This document shows, piece after piece, positions 11,955-24,100 of a stretch of 64,000 nt of DNA. Numbering within the stretch: position 1 is the stretch's first letter; each line of letters begins with the position of its first letter. The notes below the pieces were generated by a model. The model saw only the letters and a program-made list of their open reading frames with translations, did no database searches and was not told the origin of the DNA. A program made the position numbers and the translations under genes. Origin of the DNA: Antedon mediterranea (taxonomy: Eukaryota; Echinodermata; Crinoidea; Comatulida; Antedonidae); the NCBI RefSeq assembly GCF_964355755.1, contig NC_092675.1:1865001-1929000 (forward strand), read 5' to 3'.

Positions 11955-12765
11955 CGTTGAGTACAGTTTTTCCATAAGCGTTGAGAATGTGTACACTGAT
12001 CCGTTAACTATTGTTGAACTGACTAAGTCAAAAGAAGGCTGTGAAATTAACAGTCTTAAACTGAATTGCCTAAGCTTTGCCGATGACTTGGTCCTTTGGC
12101 TCCGTCAGTGACTGGCTTACAAAGCCTAATTGGACTCTGTGAAGGTTTTGCTAGTGACCATGATATTACTTTTAATGAAACCAAATCCAAATGCTTGCTA
12201 TTTTGCCCGAAAGTCCGCAACCTCAAAGGTGTTCCACATATTACCTAAATGGGGCACCTCTAATCGTTGATAATTCAATAACCTATCTTGGTCATGGATG
12301 GGATCAGTAATAACCTGAGTGATGAAAGTGACATCAAACCTCAATATCGATCTATTTGCATTAGGGCCAACTCTCTAAATAGAAAGTTTGGAAAATGTTC
12401 TACTAAGACTAAATGTTATCTATTTAAGAGTTACTGTGTCAGCATGTACTGTTCAACCTTATGGTGTAGATATAATAAGAGCACTCTGAGATCACTGAAA
12501 GTATGTTATAACAATGCCTTACGTTTGCTGCTGAAGCAGCCTAGACATTGTAGTGCAAGCATGATGTTTGTCTTAAATGACGTCCCATCCTTTGATGAGT
12601 TCATTAGAAAATCTGTTTTTAGTTTTAAAAATCGTGTGAACGCAAGTAGTAATTCCTTGATCATGGCCATTAATCGCCACGTTCAATTCTTAATGTGTCA
12701 AGAATCTATTTATATATGGTCGAAGAAGTACGGGTCGTGCCAGTATATCTCGTAAACTTGAATTT
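11955..12765 (+). pseudogene. Dead LINE reverse-transcriptase fragment
   Basis: Frameshifted reading gives EINSLKLNCLSFADDLVLWL (the RT catalytic FADD block), then SVTGLQSLIGLCEGFASDHD and FNETKSKCLLFCPK in a second frame. A third frame (from 12288) reads SLNRKFGKCSTKTKCYLFKS and YNNALRLLLKQPRHCSASMM, the usual non-LTR C-terminal region. There is a stop after LWLRQ and a shift near 12245. Endonuclease and most RT motifs are absent, so it is a 5'-truncated, inactive insertion unlike the LINE at 46 kb. Confidence 0.75.
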
Positions 12766-13149
12766 AAGAAGCCTGGCTAGGCCCCTGAATACCATGTGCT
12801 TTTTGTTTCAGAAATGCCTGCAAGGTCGTGGAAAAACCTCTTTAACCTCTGAAAACCAAGCAAATGTTTTAAGAATAGGTAAGCTATTATACTTCTTCAG
12901 CAGAAAAAACAAAATACAAATATGGCGAAGTGTAATGAATATCGGATGACACCCCATCACCAAACACATACAATAAATGTATTGATTATTAAATATTATT
13001 AATATTAGTTTATTTTTTTCAGCCGGACATTATCAGGATTCTTTATAAAATATGTCCTGTGCTGATTACATAATGTCAATCTAAATACGAAAAATGATTA
13101 CAAACTTCATTTCAAGCCTGGTGAATTTCCACCTGCCGTATTAAGTTGC
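12766..13149. other. No gene seen
   Basis: AT-rich spacer between the LINE fragment and the kinase-like fragment. Only chance open frames were seen. Confidence 0.3.
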
Positions 13150-13646
13150 AATTATTCAAATAATAAATGGAATTGCTATAATTACACTACCTCAAACATC
13201 GGCCATCGCATATGACAATCAAGAATTGCCATTTTACATTAGCGACATAATATGTGGACTTTCAAGAGATCGTCTTTATTCTGGACGATGGAAGCGTCTT
13301 TGGACGAAGAAACAGCAAGCCTGACTCAATGCTACCTCTTGACTGGATAAGAAAATGGTGCTTCCTGGACGTTATTAATAATGTACCGGCAATTGGATAC
13401 ACACCAGTCGACCTAATGCAAGATCACCCGGAACATGCACCGGAGCTGTATAACATCAACACACCACCGACCTTTGCCTCAGACATCTACAGTTTTGGTG
13501 TCATAATTGAAGGCATTGCCGCTAACAAAGAATTAATTCCGCTAATGGATATCATTATCAGCGGACCCTGCCTTCATTCCAGACCAGACCAAAAACCAGC
13601 CATCGGGAAGACTTATGATCACATTGAATTAGAATTAATTGATTAA
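13150..13646 (+). pseudogene. Protein kinase-like C-lobe fragment, frameshifted, intronless
   Basis: An upstream frame reads NQELPFYISDIICGLS, like the helix before a kinase catalytic loop. After a frame change the main frame (13254-13646) reads VFILDDGSVFGRR, then PVDLMQDHPEHAPEL (APE-like), ASDIYSFGVIIEGIA (the conserved D-x-Y/W-S-F-G helix F of kinases) and a later RPDQKPAIGKTYDHIE. No glycine loop, VAIK lysine, intact HRD or DFG is visible. The absence of introns, the frame change and the neighbouring LINE suggest a retrocopy or decayed remnant. It could alternatively be one exon of a divergent kinase whose other exons I did not find. Confidence 0.45.
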
Positions 13647-14479
13647 TTTCACAAAGAACCATCATTATAGTGCTGAAATCAGCGATGTCCAGTCATCATT
13701 CTGAAGATTCTGAAGAACCAAAACTATAATATACTACTCTCTCAAGTGTATAATACTTTTTACAATAATGATAATATTACGATGTGCAATTTCTATATCA
13801 TTACACAACATTTATGTGATAGTTTTATAAATTATTGTGAGTTACTTTTTTGGACGATCACTGGGTATCATTAACCAGTGAATATTAACATAGCTTATCA
13901 ATATTCCGTTGGCAAAGTTAAGATACCCTACAATACTATTATATGGTCGATGATGACTATGATTGACATTGTCTGATCTCTTAATTCACAAAAATATGTT
14001 AAAGAAGCTCTTTTTTCTTGTCATGCCAAAACTCAGCACCAATAAATGTATTGACGATTAAAAAGTCTAAAGACAGTATGAACACAATTGTTATATTTGT
14101 ATAATAAAAACAAAAATGATTGATGTTTTTTGTGGATTATTTTTACAACTTATTGCCAAAAACACCATTTTCGTTGTGCTTTTTGTTGCCAATGCGATTC
14201 CCATGTTTCTTAATCGTCATCGTCTTTCCTTACTCGTCGTGAGAGGCGCCCTATCTCGAGCAGTTTCTCTTTCTTTAGTGTGGTGAGTGACATCTTCACG
14301 CGACACACGTACGGAATTGAAAAACCAGTTCGCAACCAACTATTGCATGTTGTAAACAATATCTCGCATCCTTCGATTGTTTTTTGATACAATTTTTCAA
14401 TATATATGCAAAGGAAATAATTCCCCAGATGTAAGTTTCGTATAGTTGTTTGTTTTGCGAATATGACTGTATGAAATAC

Positions 14480-14650
14480 AGTAGGCCAGCTAGGCTCTTT
14501 ACTACTACTAGGCCTAGCCTACTAGGCCTACTTGTACTACTAGCCTAGCCCTAGCCTAGGGTTTTAGGGCCAGGCCTAGAGAGGCCCTACTAGACTAGAC
14601 TCCAGCCAGGCTAGGGTAGGGCTACCTAGGCCTAGCTAGGCCTATAATCT
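14480..14650. repeat. TAGGCC-rich simple repeat
   Basis: Dense CTAGGCCTAG and CCTAGC variants make a locally GC-rich, self-complementary patch upstream of the GCKR homologue. Similar text recurs at 30155-30265 and 30880-30930. Confidence 0.7.
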
Positions 14651-15130
14651 ATAGAGAGTAGCATTTTGGATGGGTACTGTTTGGTAAAACTTCTAGGCTA
14701 GTACTACTAGGTAGGGCATATATGCTATTAATTATGCCTAAAGTAGTATGTTATGGTGAGTTATGTGGCGTGGCTGGTTTCAATTGAAAATTCACAAGAA
14801 TTGCATAAAAAATGAATACCTTAATACACAATTTCAAATTGCCCATAATAACAATGTTTGACTTTGAACTACTGCACTGTGTACTGTAATGGTTGTTTTG
14901 CATTCACTAATAATGATCTAATCTATAATAATATATATAATTTATTTACAGAATATTCAATTAGAATATTATTATATTAAAAAATGAATAGAAGATAACT
15001 TTTTAATGCGAGAACTGATGCATGATGTCATAATTTTTCTATGACCAAAATTTGTATCCTTAACTTTTTGTAAATGTTTATTTTAAATATTCATTTAGCA
15101 TGGACAAGATGAAACTTTAGAAAAAGTAGA

Positions 15131-18100
15131 ATGATGTCAAAAAATGGTGGTGGGTTTGCAATGCCAGTCACCGAAATGAGCAATGATGTAACGGAGTGTA
15201 TTGATGTTGCATCTCCTCAAGGTATCTTGTCATGAATATCAAATATTGTATACAGTATGTTTGTACTGTATGTATTTGTGTTTTATTGATGAATTCCTTC
15301 ACTGGAACAGGATCCATCATGGTATTAAAGTAAATTAAATTACTGTATGTGCTGTTGTGACTATTTATTACTGGTTGTGACTACTGTAGATAACTGTATA
15401 GGAAAACAAAAACATTTAATATTATTATTTAACTAAATAAAGCTAGTTTTTTTGGGGTAGAAAATAAAAAGAATGTTAAAACAGAATGTCTCAAAAAAAA
15501 TTTTTTTTTGTCCATGGTCTGACTATCCAAGAAAATAATCAAGCATATAGTTATTATACCTAATTGTTATTATATTTCTTTGTTTAGACATAGTAGAAAT
15601 GTTAAGTATCTGCGACAATGAAATGTTAAATGGCTGGAAGGATTTTAAGGTAAAAATAAGATTTTTAAAATTTATGCAAAAATGTTCTCTTCTTTTACTA
15701 GCCAAACAGCAACTAATTCAATAATCTTTGTATTGTATTGAAAAAGACTGACTATGGGTATGTCCAGATTCATGGAGTTATTCTTTCATATCGCAAGCAA
15801 GCAAAGCATAACTCCATAGTCTGAACAGGCCTTATCAAAAGGAGGTACTGTAAATCCCATTGAAAATAGTAATTTTGACCTATACACAAAATAAGAAGAA
15901 ATGAAATATTTTGTAATATTAGAGACCATCTTTAGTTGTTAAGATTGCAGTTTTTAGTTTCATGATCAAGTTTACCAAATATTTATACCAAATATATATA
16001 TAAATTATTAATAGAAAAAAACTTAATGGAATATTTATTTATTATTATTTATTTATGTTATATTTATTTTAGAGTCTTGCTTCACCAGACCTACATGACA
16101 ACATTTTAAAAGTATCTGATGCTGTTAGTAATGTTCTGAAGGTAATTGTGTATAATGTAGAACCCCTCCTTTGAGACATCCCTATTCAAGTGACACCACT
16201 ATTAATTTTTAACAAAAGATTTGTATCTCAGTTGTACATCTACAGTAACAAATCTATACAGATTACTTCTCTCAGCACATTTTTATGATAGCTACTATTA
16301 AATATGTATTGTTCCCCCAAAAACATGAAAAATGAAGATTAATTAAATCAGACTTTGTTATTTTGTAGTTTTAATAAAGTTAATCACTTCCATAGAAAAA
16401 AAAAATAGTGTTTTCACTTATAAAATGACAAAATAAATGGTTAAATTTAACCAAAAATCCACTGGCTGGCAGCCAATTTGACCATTTTTTACTTTACATT
16501 ACATTTTTTTCAGGTAAATACATTTTTTTCGATCAAATTTTTGGTCAAAGTGGATAACTATTATGTTACATTAAAATGGAATATTAAAAAAAAAAAGTTT
16601 GTAAGAATTATTTTTTCAGGGGGACAATACATCTTTAACATGCTTCTTTCAGAATATTAGTGGTCTTAGAATTTAATATACACATTGCATTTGATTGGTT
16701 AATTTTGTATCCCATGACATGCATTATTTGTCCCATTTCAACAATTGAATTAACAATAATGCTCAGCTTTTTGTAAATATTTTGAGAATTTTTTTGAAGC
16801 GTTTGAGGCTTGTTATAATAGTGATCAAAGAAAAGGTTATAGATTATTTGACCAGCATTATATTCACATTTTATTACTTTTATTTACAGCATAAAAAGGG
16901 AACTGTTATACTGAGTGGTTGTGGAACATCTGGAAGAATTGCGTTTTTGTTGTCAGTGAGTAGATAGGAATTTTAAAACATCATTTTTTCTCACTACTTA
17001 ATAAACACAGTATTACCTTGGTTTATTTTTTAAAAATTTTATTTTATATTTTATTCAAACTCATTCCACAGCGGGAAACCCGCCCCTTACAGAATGGAAT
17101 AAACTATACCATATAAAAATATATATAAATCTTAAAATCTAACAATACAAAATTATACAATTTTACTAATTTTATTACAAAAACAATTATAACGGTCAAA
17201 AAAGAGATCAATAGAATTATCTTTAAGAACACAATTATTAAAAAGAAGACAAATACATCTATATATATTTAAACCATGGCATTAAATAGATAATATGATG
17301 ACTTGTTATCCTTTTTCTACAGAGGAAATTTAATGAGCTTTTGGTGGAACTGGGATTGGAACCGTGTTTTGATTATCTGATAGCGGGAGGTGATAAAGCC
17401 CTGTTCACATCACAGGAAGCACCTGAAGATGATCCAGTATCGGGTAAAAAAGCACTACAAAAGGTGAGATTACTGTCAAATGTTTATGTGGTTCTTAACA
17501 GTTTTCTGTGCGGGACAAGCTTACTATTACCACTCGTCTGTGTAAATTGGCCTTTAAAGAGTCATAGCATAAAAGAGTCCTAAAGTACTGTAGCATGGAT
17601 GCTGAATATACTGATGTGTTTGTGTAACAGGATATAGAATTAAAAATATGAACAGTTTCCATAACAAGGCATGTGGAAGTACAATGTATTCAATTTGACT
17701 TTTATTTACAAAGATTGCTTTAATGGTTTCTACTATGTTTAAATGCAGGTCCATCTTTTAGAATAGAAAACTAGTCAACTATTAAAATAAATATATTAAA
17801 ATATTCTTCCATGTCTCAAAAACTATTTTCCCCATGTCAAATAAAAAAAGGTGTTTATAGTTTTCTGTTACTGTGTACACTTTCACGTTCTTTCTGTTTA
17901 TTTAACAACAGGATACAAGTGTACTCTAACTGTAGATACAATAATAACCTATCAATATAACATTTGTTTATGACTTTTGCAAACGAAATATTATCTCCTT
18001 CCTGTTTCCATAATATTTCAAAAAATGCGACTATTTTGAAAAACAGCTCCAGGTTTCAAATTGTTATGCACGATTCTCAACATGAATTTTCAAGCCTTGT

Positions 18101-21100
18101 CCACACACTTCTTGACAAAAAAATGTGATGTGCCCATGGACATGATGTCATATCACTACCATATTTAAGCATATCACTACCATATTTGGGCACATCTAAA
18201 AATAAGCTGTTGTGTAATTCAAACATGAAATAACAAGCAATGTACATTAGATCATTTTATTCTATGTTATACCTCCATGCTCTAATAAATAAATAACCCC
18301 TCCACATGACAGAATAAAGTTTTTAGTGAATTACTGCACTGTAAATATTTGGTGTCGGCTATTATACTATTTAAAGCTAATTTTCCACCTTCAAATCCCT
18401 CTCTGCGACGAATTCTATTTCCCTAAATATAGTTTGAATTATTTATACTTTTTGCAAAGCGAAAAATTATGAGCACTTATGTAAATCGAAAAGCTCAACA
18501 GACAAGTGAACATGAAAATGCAGCTATTCGCTATTTGTTGGGGAAACGGTATTGCGATTTTTTCTCCTTAGAACGTTTGATTCGCATGAACAAATTTGCC
18601 TAGTGGAAAATCTGCTAAATAGGTCTATGGTCTGATCATTTGATCTCAGTTGCCTCTGTGAATACCTGTAATGTAAAAGAAAACAAAAATTGTGGTATTT
18701 GTTTTTGAATCGGTAACTTCAATGTTATATTCCTATGTACCAAAGTTGTTCTCTTTATATTTTATAGGCATTAGATGGTAAAGATTGTGCAATTTTAATA
18801 GGCATTACTTGCGGGTTATCGGTAAGTGGTATATTCAAAATTTATTTTGTCCTTGTAAACAAACAATTTATGTAGAAAATTATCTGTCTGAAATTAAAGA
18901 TTTTCAACATAGACAATTTTTAACTAAATTAAATTCTTGATATTGAGGTTGAAAGGGGTAGATGGTATGAGGTTTTAAGAGAAAACGTGTGAATTATTTT
19001 ATAGGAATGAGATAGAAAATGAATATCACTTTCTGTTAATGTGTACGTTCTATAATGATTTACTTGAGGAGTTATTGCCAGTTTCGTTTTATAATTTCCC
19101 TTCTGAAAATAAGTTCATTAATTTAATGGTTTCCAGAAAATATGTCTAATTTTTTTGTGCATTTAAAAAAAGAAATAATTTATTTTGCATCTAATTGTTG
19201 TATTCAATATTCATGTACTTTGGGCCACTGGCCTTTGTATTGTGTAAATAAATGCCTTAGACCAGGATTCTAGGGAAGAAGAAGAAGTATCAAAATGCTG
19301 AATCATAGTCGCGTATCAATACTTAAAGTATAATGTATTGGCTGTACTGTAAAGTTTGTTTCTTTTGTAAACAGAATCATGAAATGACTTGTTTACACTC
19401 TTTATGTTTACATTCCGGCAATATGTCTCAGTTTTTATTGATACTTTCTCCTTTGTACTCTTGACTTTTGTTAATTCATTTTTTCTTTAAACACCAGTTA
19501 CAAAGTTCAATGTATTTTTAGATTGTGAAATACCAATTGAATCTAGTCTGCGGTAAACAATGTAATATCTTACAAAGTCCACTGCAACTAAAACTACATG
19601 TATGAAAGTTTAATATGATTATATGGGAAGGATAGGTGTATACCCCAAACGATGATCAATATTTTAACAATAATATGGTCAAATTGTATGTTTACCTACT
19701 CTGATGTAATTGTACTTTATGCCAAGTACACTTGGAAATACGTGTGCTCGAACTCACAACCTCCAGATCACTAGCTTGGCATGCATACCTTTAGACCACC
19801 AAGCTTGTGCTAATGGTGAGAGTTATACTTGAGACCAAGATAGCTACGAGTATTGCTTGCACCAATAATTAATCAAAATTCATTCCTTTTTTCATTCATA
19901 TACTCTGAGAACCATTATGATAGAATTCAGGTGTTAAAACAGTATATGACTTGTACCACCAATATGATTGGTCAATACTTTAGAGTTATTTTGGTTAATA
20001 CCATGTTTGTAGTTATTATGTAATACCTTTTGTTTGTCAATGTTGTTGTCAATTTGTTATTTTCTTGTTCATTGTTATGCCCATAAAGTCCATTATAGAC
20101 TAGAGTTTTTCTATGTACCCTTTCTCTATATGTATTCATCTTTTACCAATATGCTATCAGTACCTGATGATGACCTATATGGTCGAAAGTACTAGTACAA
20201 TAAATATTTTATTTTGAGGCAGAAACAAGAACATTGTCTGTTTTATTTTTATATCTGAAATGACATATTTTCCTATTTTGATCAATTGTATTGAAACCTA
20301 TCATAATGGTGTGTCCTGGTAATGCATGGTGTGGAGTATAGTTTAGTTGTCAATTTGCTTTGGTAGGAGGAAGTTAGTAATTTTTTTTCAAGTGTGTCTA
20401 ATCAAAATAATGTGATGTGCCCATGGACATTATGATGTCATGTCACTACCATACTTAGGCATATCACTACCATATTTAGGCACATCACACTTTTTTCTCA
20501 CTTTTTTTTCTAGCTAATTTGATAGAGTAAACAGAGCTTAACTCTTTTATTTATTTGATTACACAGGCTGCATTTATTGCTGGCCAGTTAGATTACTGTA
20601 TGGAAAACCTTGATGTTTTGACGCCAGTACTATTAGGCTTCAATCCAATTCTTAATTCAAAAGATGTGGAAATTGAAAATTGGGACAAGACATTTCTACA
20701 AGGTTTGATACATTTATTAATATTGATCTCTCTTGAAACCACTGGTTATACTCATCATTCAAATTTAGGTAAATACCCTTAAAATGTAAACATTTGTATA
20801 CCTGAAATACAGTACAAATAATGTACACTAGTAAAGAGTAAATGAGCTATGCTCAACGCGATTTTGAGATGTTCCGAGTATGAGCACTGTTTCTATAATT
20901 TGACAGTATGATTTATATATAATTTACACAGTGCTACGCAACACAAATTTACATATACACAATATTATTTTAAAAACCATTGCGTATTAAAGTTGGAATT
21001 TATTCTGACTTGTTAAGCCTCCATTGATTGTGAGGGCGTTTGTTGTATGAGAGAATGTATCTGGTGGGTGAAAAGCTAAATCAAATAAACAAAACAAATC

Positions 21101-24100
21101 GATAAAGTGAAACAGCCAGAAATTATAAAATATATATAGACAATAAGAAACACAGGAACAATAGACAATGAAAGATATACCTCTTCAATTCAAGGTTTAT
21201 TGTTTTTCAATTGCCATATTAAGCTTATCAATATAATAATCAATCAATCCAAATATGGATTTATTCCTTAGTCATACTATCAATAAGCAAATTTTGTCTA
21301 AATTTAAACCAATAAATGAAATGTAATTTCCTTTCTTCTTCCCATATTTGAAATGCAAATTTATTTTCAAAAGGAACTTTTCTCCAAATGTATAGGATCA
21401 GACATTGTTTCTCAATTGACTGATCATTTAAATAGATTACATTAATTATCATTATCAAGTATTGTAATTACTTTTAATTATCTACTTCTATGATTTTTTT
21501 TAAAGATACTGAAAGAAACATAGTTGAATTATCAGTCAATTCAATCATATTTTAGTTAAAACATTATGTATAGTTATACTGTAAACACTTTAAAGAATAT
21601 TATATATTCATTTAAAAGTCATCATTTATATTTGCATTGGCTATTTTATTATTTTTTTATTTGAAACCTCTTCTAATAAACAGTATGAAATATGTTTTAA
21701 TTGTTTTTACAGTTGCAGAAAAACTTCAAAAGTTTGAGAAAAAAGGAAAAAGTTTTATCATCAATCCAATTTTAGGGGTTAGTATATTTTAAAAAAGCAC
21801 AGGTTATAATGAACTGTCATCTTTGATGTGCTTAATCATAACCTGCCAACTAATAAGACGATATAGTCATTCAATGATATGTAACACATTTATAAATATA
21901 TATAAAAATATATGGATTAGAAGTAAGGACATAATATAATAATCTTTATGTATTAATTTATACCGTATCCTCTGGTATAATCCCACTCCCTTAGAACAGG
22001 AAACTGGAAAAAAAATGATTGGTAAGAATTTCTTGTAAAAACTGGTTAGAGAGAGGCCTACAGTATATCCAGATCAAAAGTCAATACTAGGATTATACCC
22101 GGGATATGCCTGTTTGTGAAATTAGATAAAACGTAGGGAGTGGGATTAGACTTGAAGTGGGATATACTCAAGGATTTATGGTATATAATATGTTTAAATG
22201 ACAGTTTCACATTAATATTTTGTATGGAAATATACTCTCACAATGTTCCAGCCAGTAATCAGTGCAGTTGCTTTCACCTACTAATATGGCGTTTCATATT
22301 GGACAGATCACAGAACTCATAAATACTTTTTTCCTTTTAGCCAGAAGCCATTACAGGATCGTCCAGAATGAAAGGTGGTAGCGCCACCAAGTTCATTCTC
22401 GAATTAGTATTTACCAAAGCCATTCAGAACGTAGTAAGCACCCCGTCTTCTCATCGTCAGCTAAATATTGCATGCCTTCATGAGATGCAGACTACTATAT
22501 CGAAAGCAACTTACGCAATCAAACGTGACATTGCTTCGTTAGTACAAACAGCAGGAAACAGGTAGAGCATAGTTTATGTTATGTGTAAATAATTTACAAT
22601 CAGACCTACTTTAGGTGCCATAATCTTGATTTAGTATCTAAAAAGGACATTTTCCTACAGTATTGAAATTTTATACTGCAGTAATATCTGAAATACATTA
22701 TACATTATTATACAACGCCTAAATAAATTCCTTTCATTTGATTAGACGATTGTGGGTCACATGGCGTGCAATAGTACACACTATTGATTAAATAAAAAAA
22801 ATAGTCTATTTTTATTTATTGATGAATTTAAGAAAAACAAGAATATTTTAATAAACTGCTAAATTATACGGAAGTTTTTATTATTATTGAAATTCAAAAC
22901 AGTATAAAAAAAATCTTTTATAACCATTGCATACACTAAGCTTTTTTTGATTGCCTTTTTAAAATTTGTTTTTCTTTTTTGGTAACACCAGTATGAATTC
23001 TGATGGCCATGTGTACTATATTGGTGCTGGTCTCTCAGGAATCCTAGGCCTAATTGATGCCTCTGAATGCCCTCCAACATATAGTTCTGGTGAGTCATTT
23101 GTCATTAGATAGGTAAACCTTAAATTTGCTTTACAGTAGAACCACTCCTTTGGGACACTCCTATTCTGGGAATACCCACATTCTGGGAATACCCAAATTC
23201 TGGGAATACCCACATTCTGGGAGTACCCAAATTCTGGAAATACCCAAATTCTGGGAATACCCTATTACGGGTACACTTTCATATGAAACAAACGAGGGAA
23301 ATATATGTTTTAAAACTACAGCCAACCTTACTCTTTTAAGGCGACATTTTTATTGGTCTCTAAATCTAAGGTTTCCTCCTAATAAAGGGTTCTACATTAT
23401 GAGAGCTGTGTTCATCCGATATAACTCTGATAGGTTTCATAGGTGCATCTAACATAACTTTACAATTTAAATCTGGCAGAAAAAAGAGTAAACATAGAAA
23501 ATATTTTTATGGAGGTTTTTTACCATCATTGAATATACCAGAGTAAGTGAGTGGCCAAGCAGTTAAGACAGTGCAATCGTAATCCATACCAATAACATCG
23601 GCAAGTGTTCGAGGCTCACTAGCTCCATGGTTCTGGTGGTAGAACCAGTTTTCTCATCAGATAAGGGCTATAAACCATCTGGCTCATGTGCACTTTAAAG
23701 AACCTAGTACTTCTTTTGAGACGAGTAGAGTAGGGGGAGGGGGGGGGGGTTACCCTGGTGTACTATTACACTCACAGCTGATAATAACTGGGCCCTCTGG
23801 GAGGCCAGTATTTGACTGAAGAGGTCACCCATTATAAATAAATAATAACAAATAAATAACAAACAAACCTCTCCTGATTGATATATCTACATTGACTTTC
23901 AGAATTTGATGACATTAGAGGATTTTTAGTGGATGGTTACGAGTCATTTAAGAACAAAGAAGGAAGCATGTCCAATAAGGTTAATTAATATTTATTTTTG
24001 ATCAAGAAAATTATAAATTACGTTATGTTAGAACTATTGATTTTAAATCAGTTTATTCCTATGTTTCATTATTCAAAGAAAACACAAATCTATTAACCAT

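Noticed and set aside
14210-14392. Minus-strand frame ending in RRVRKDDDD
   Set aside because: No partner exons or recognisable domain. It could equally be a plus-strand 5' UTR exon of GCKR, which cannot be decided here.
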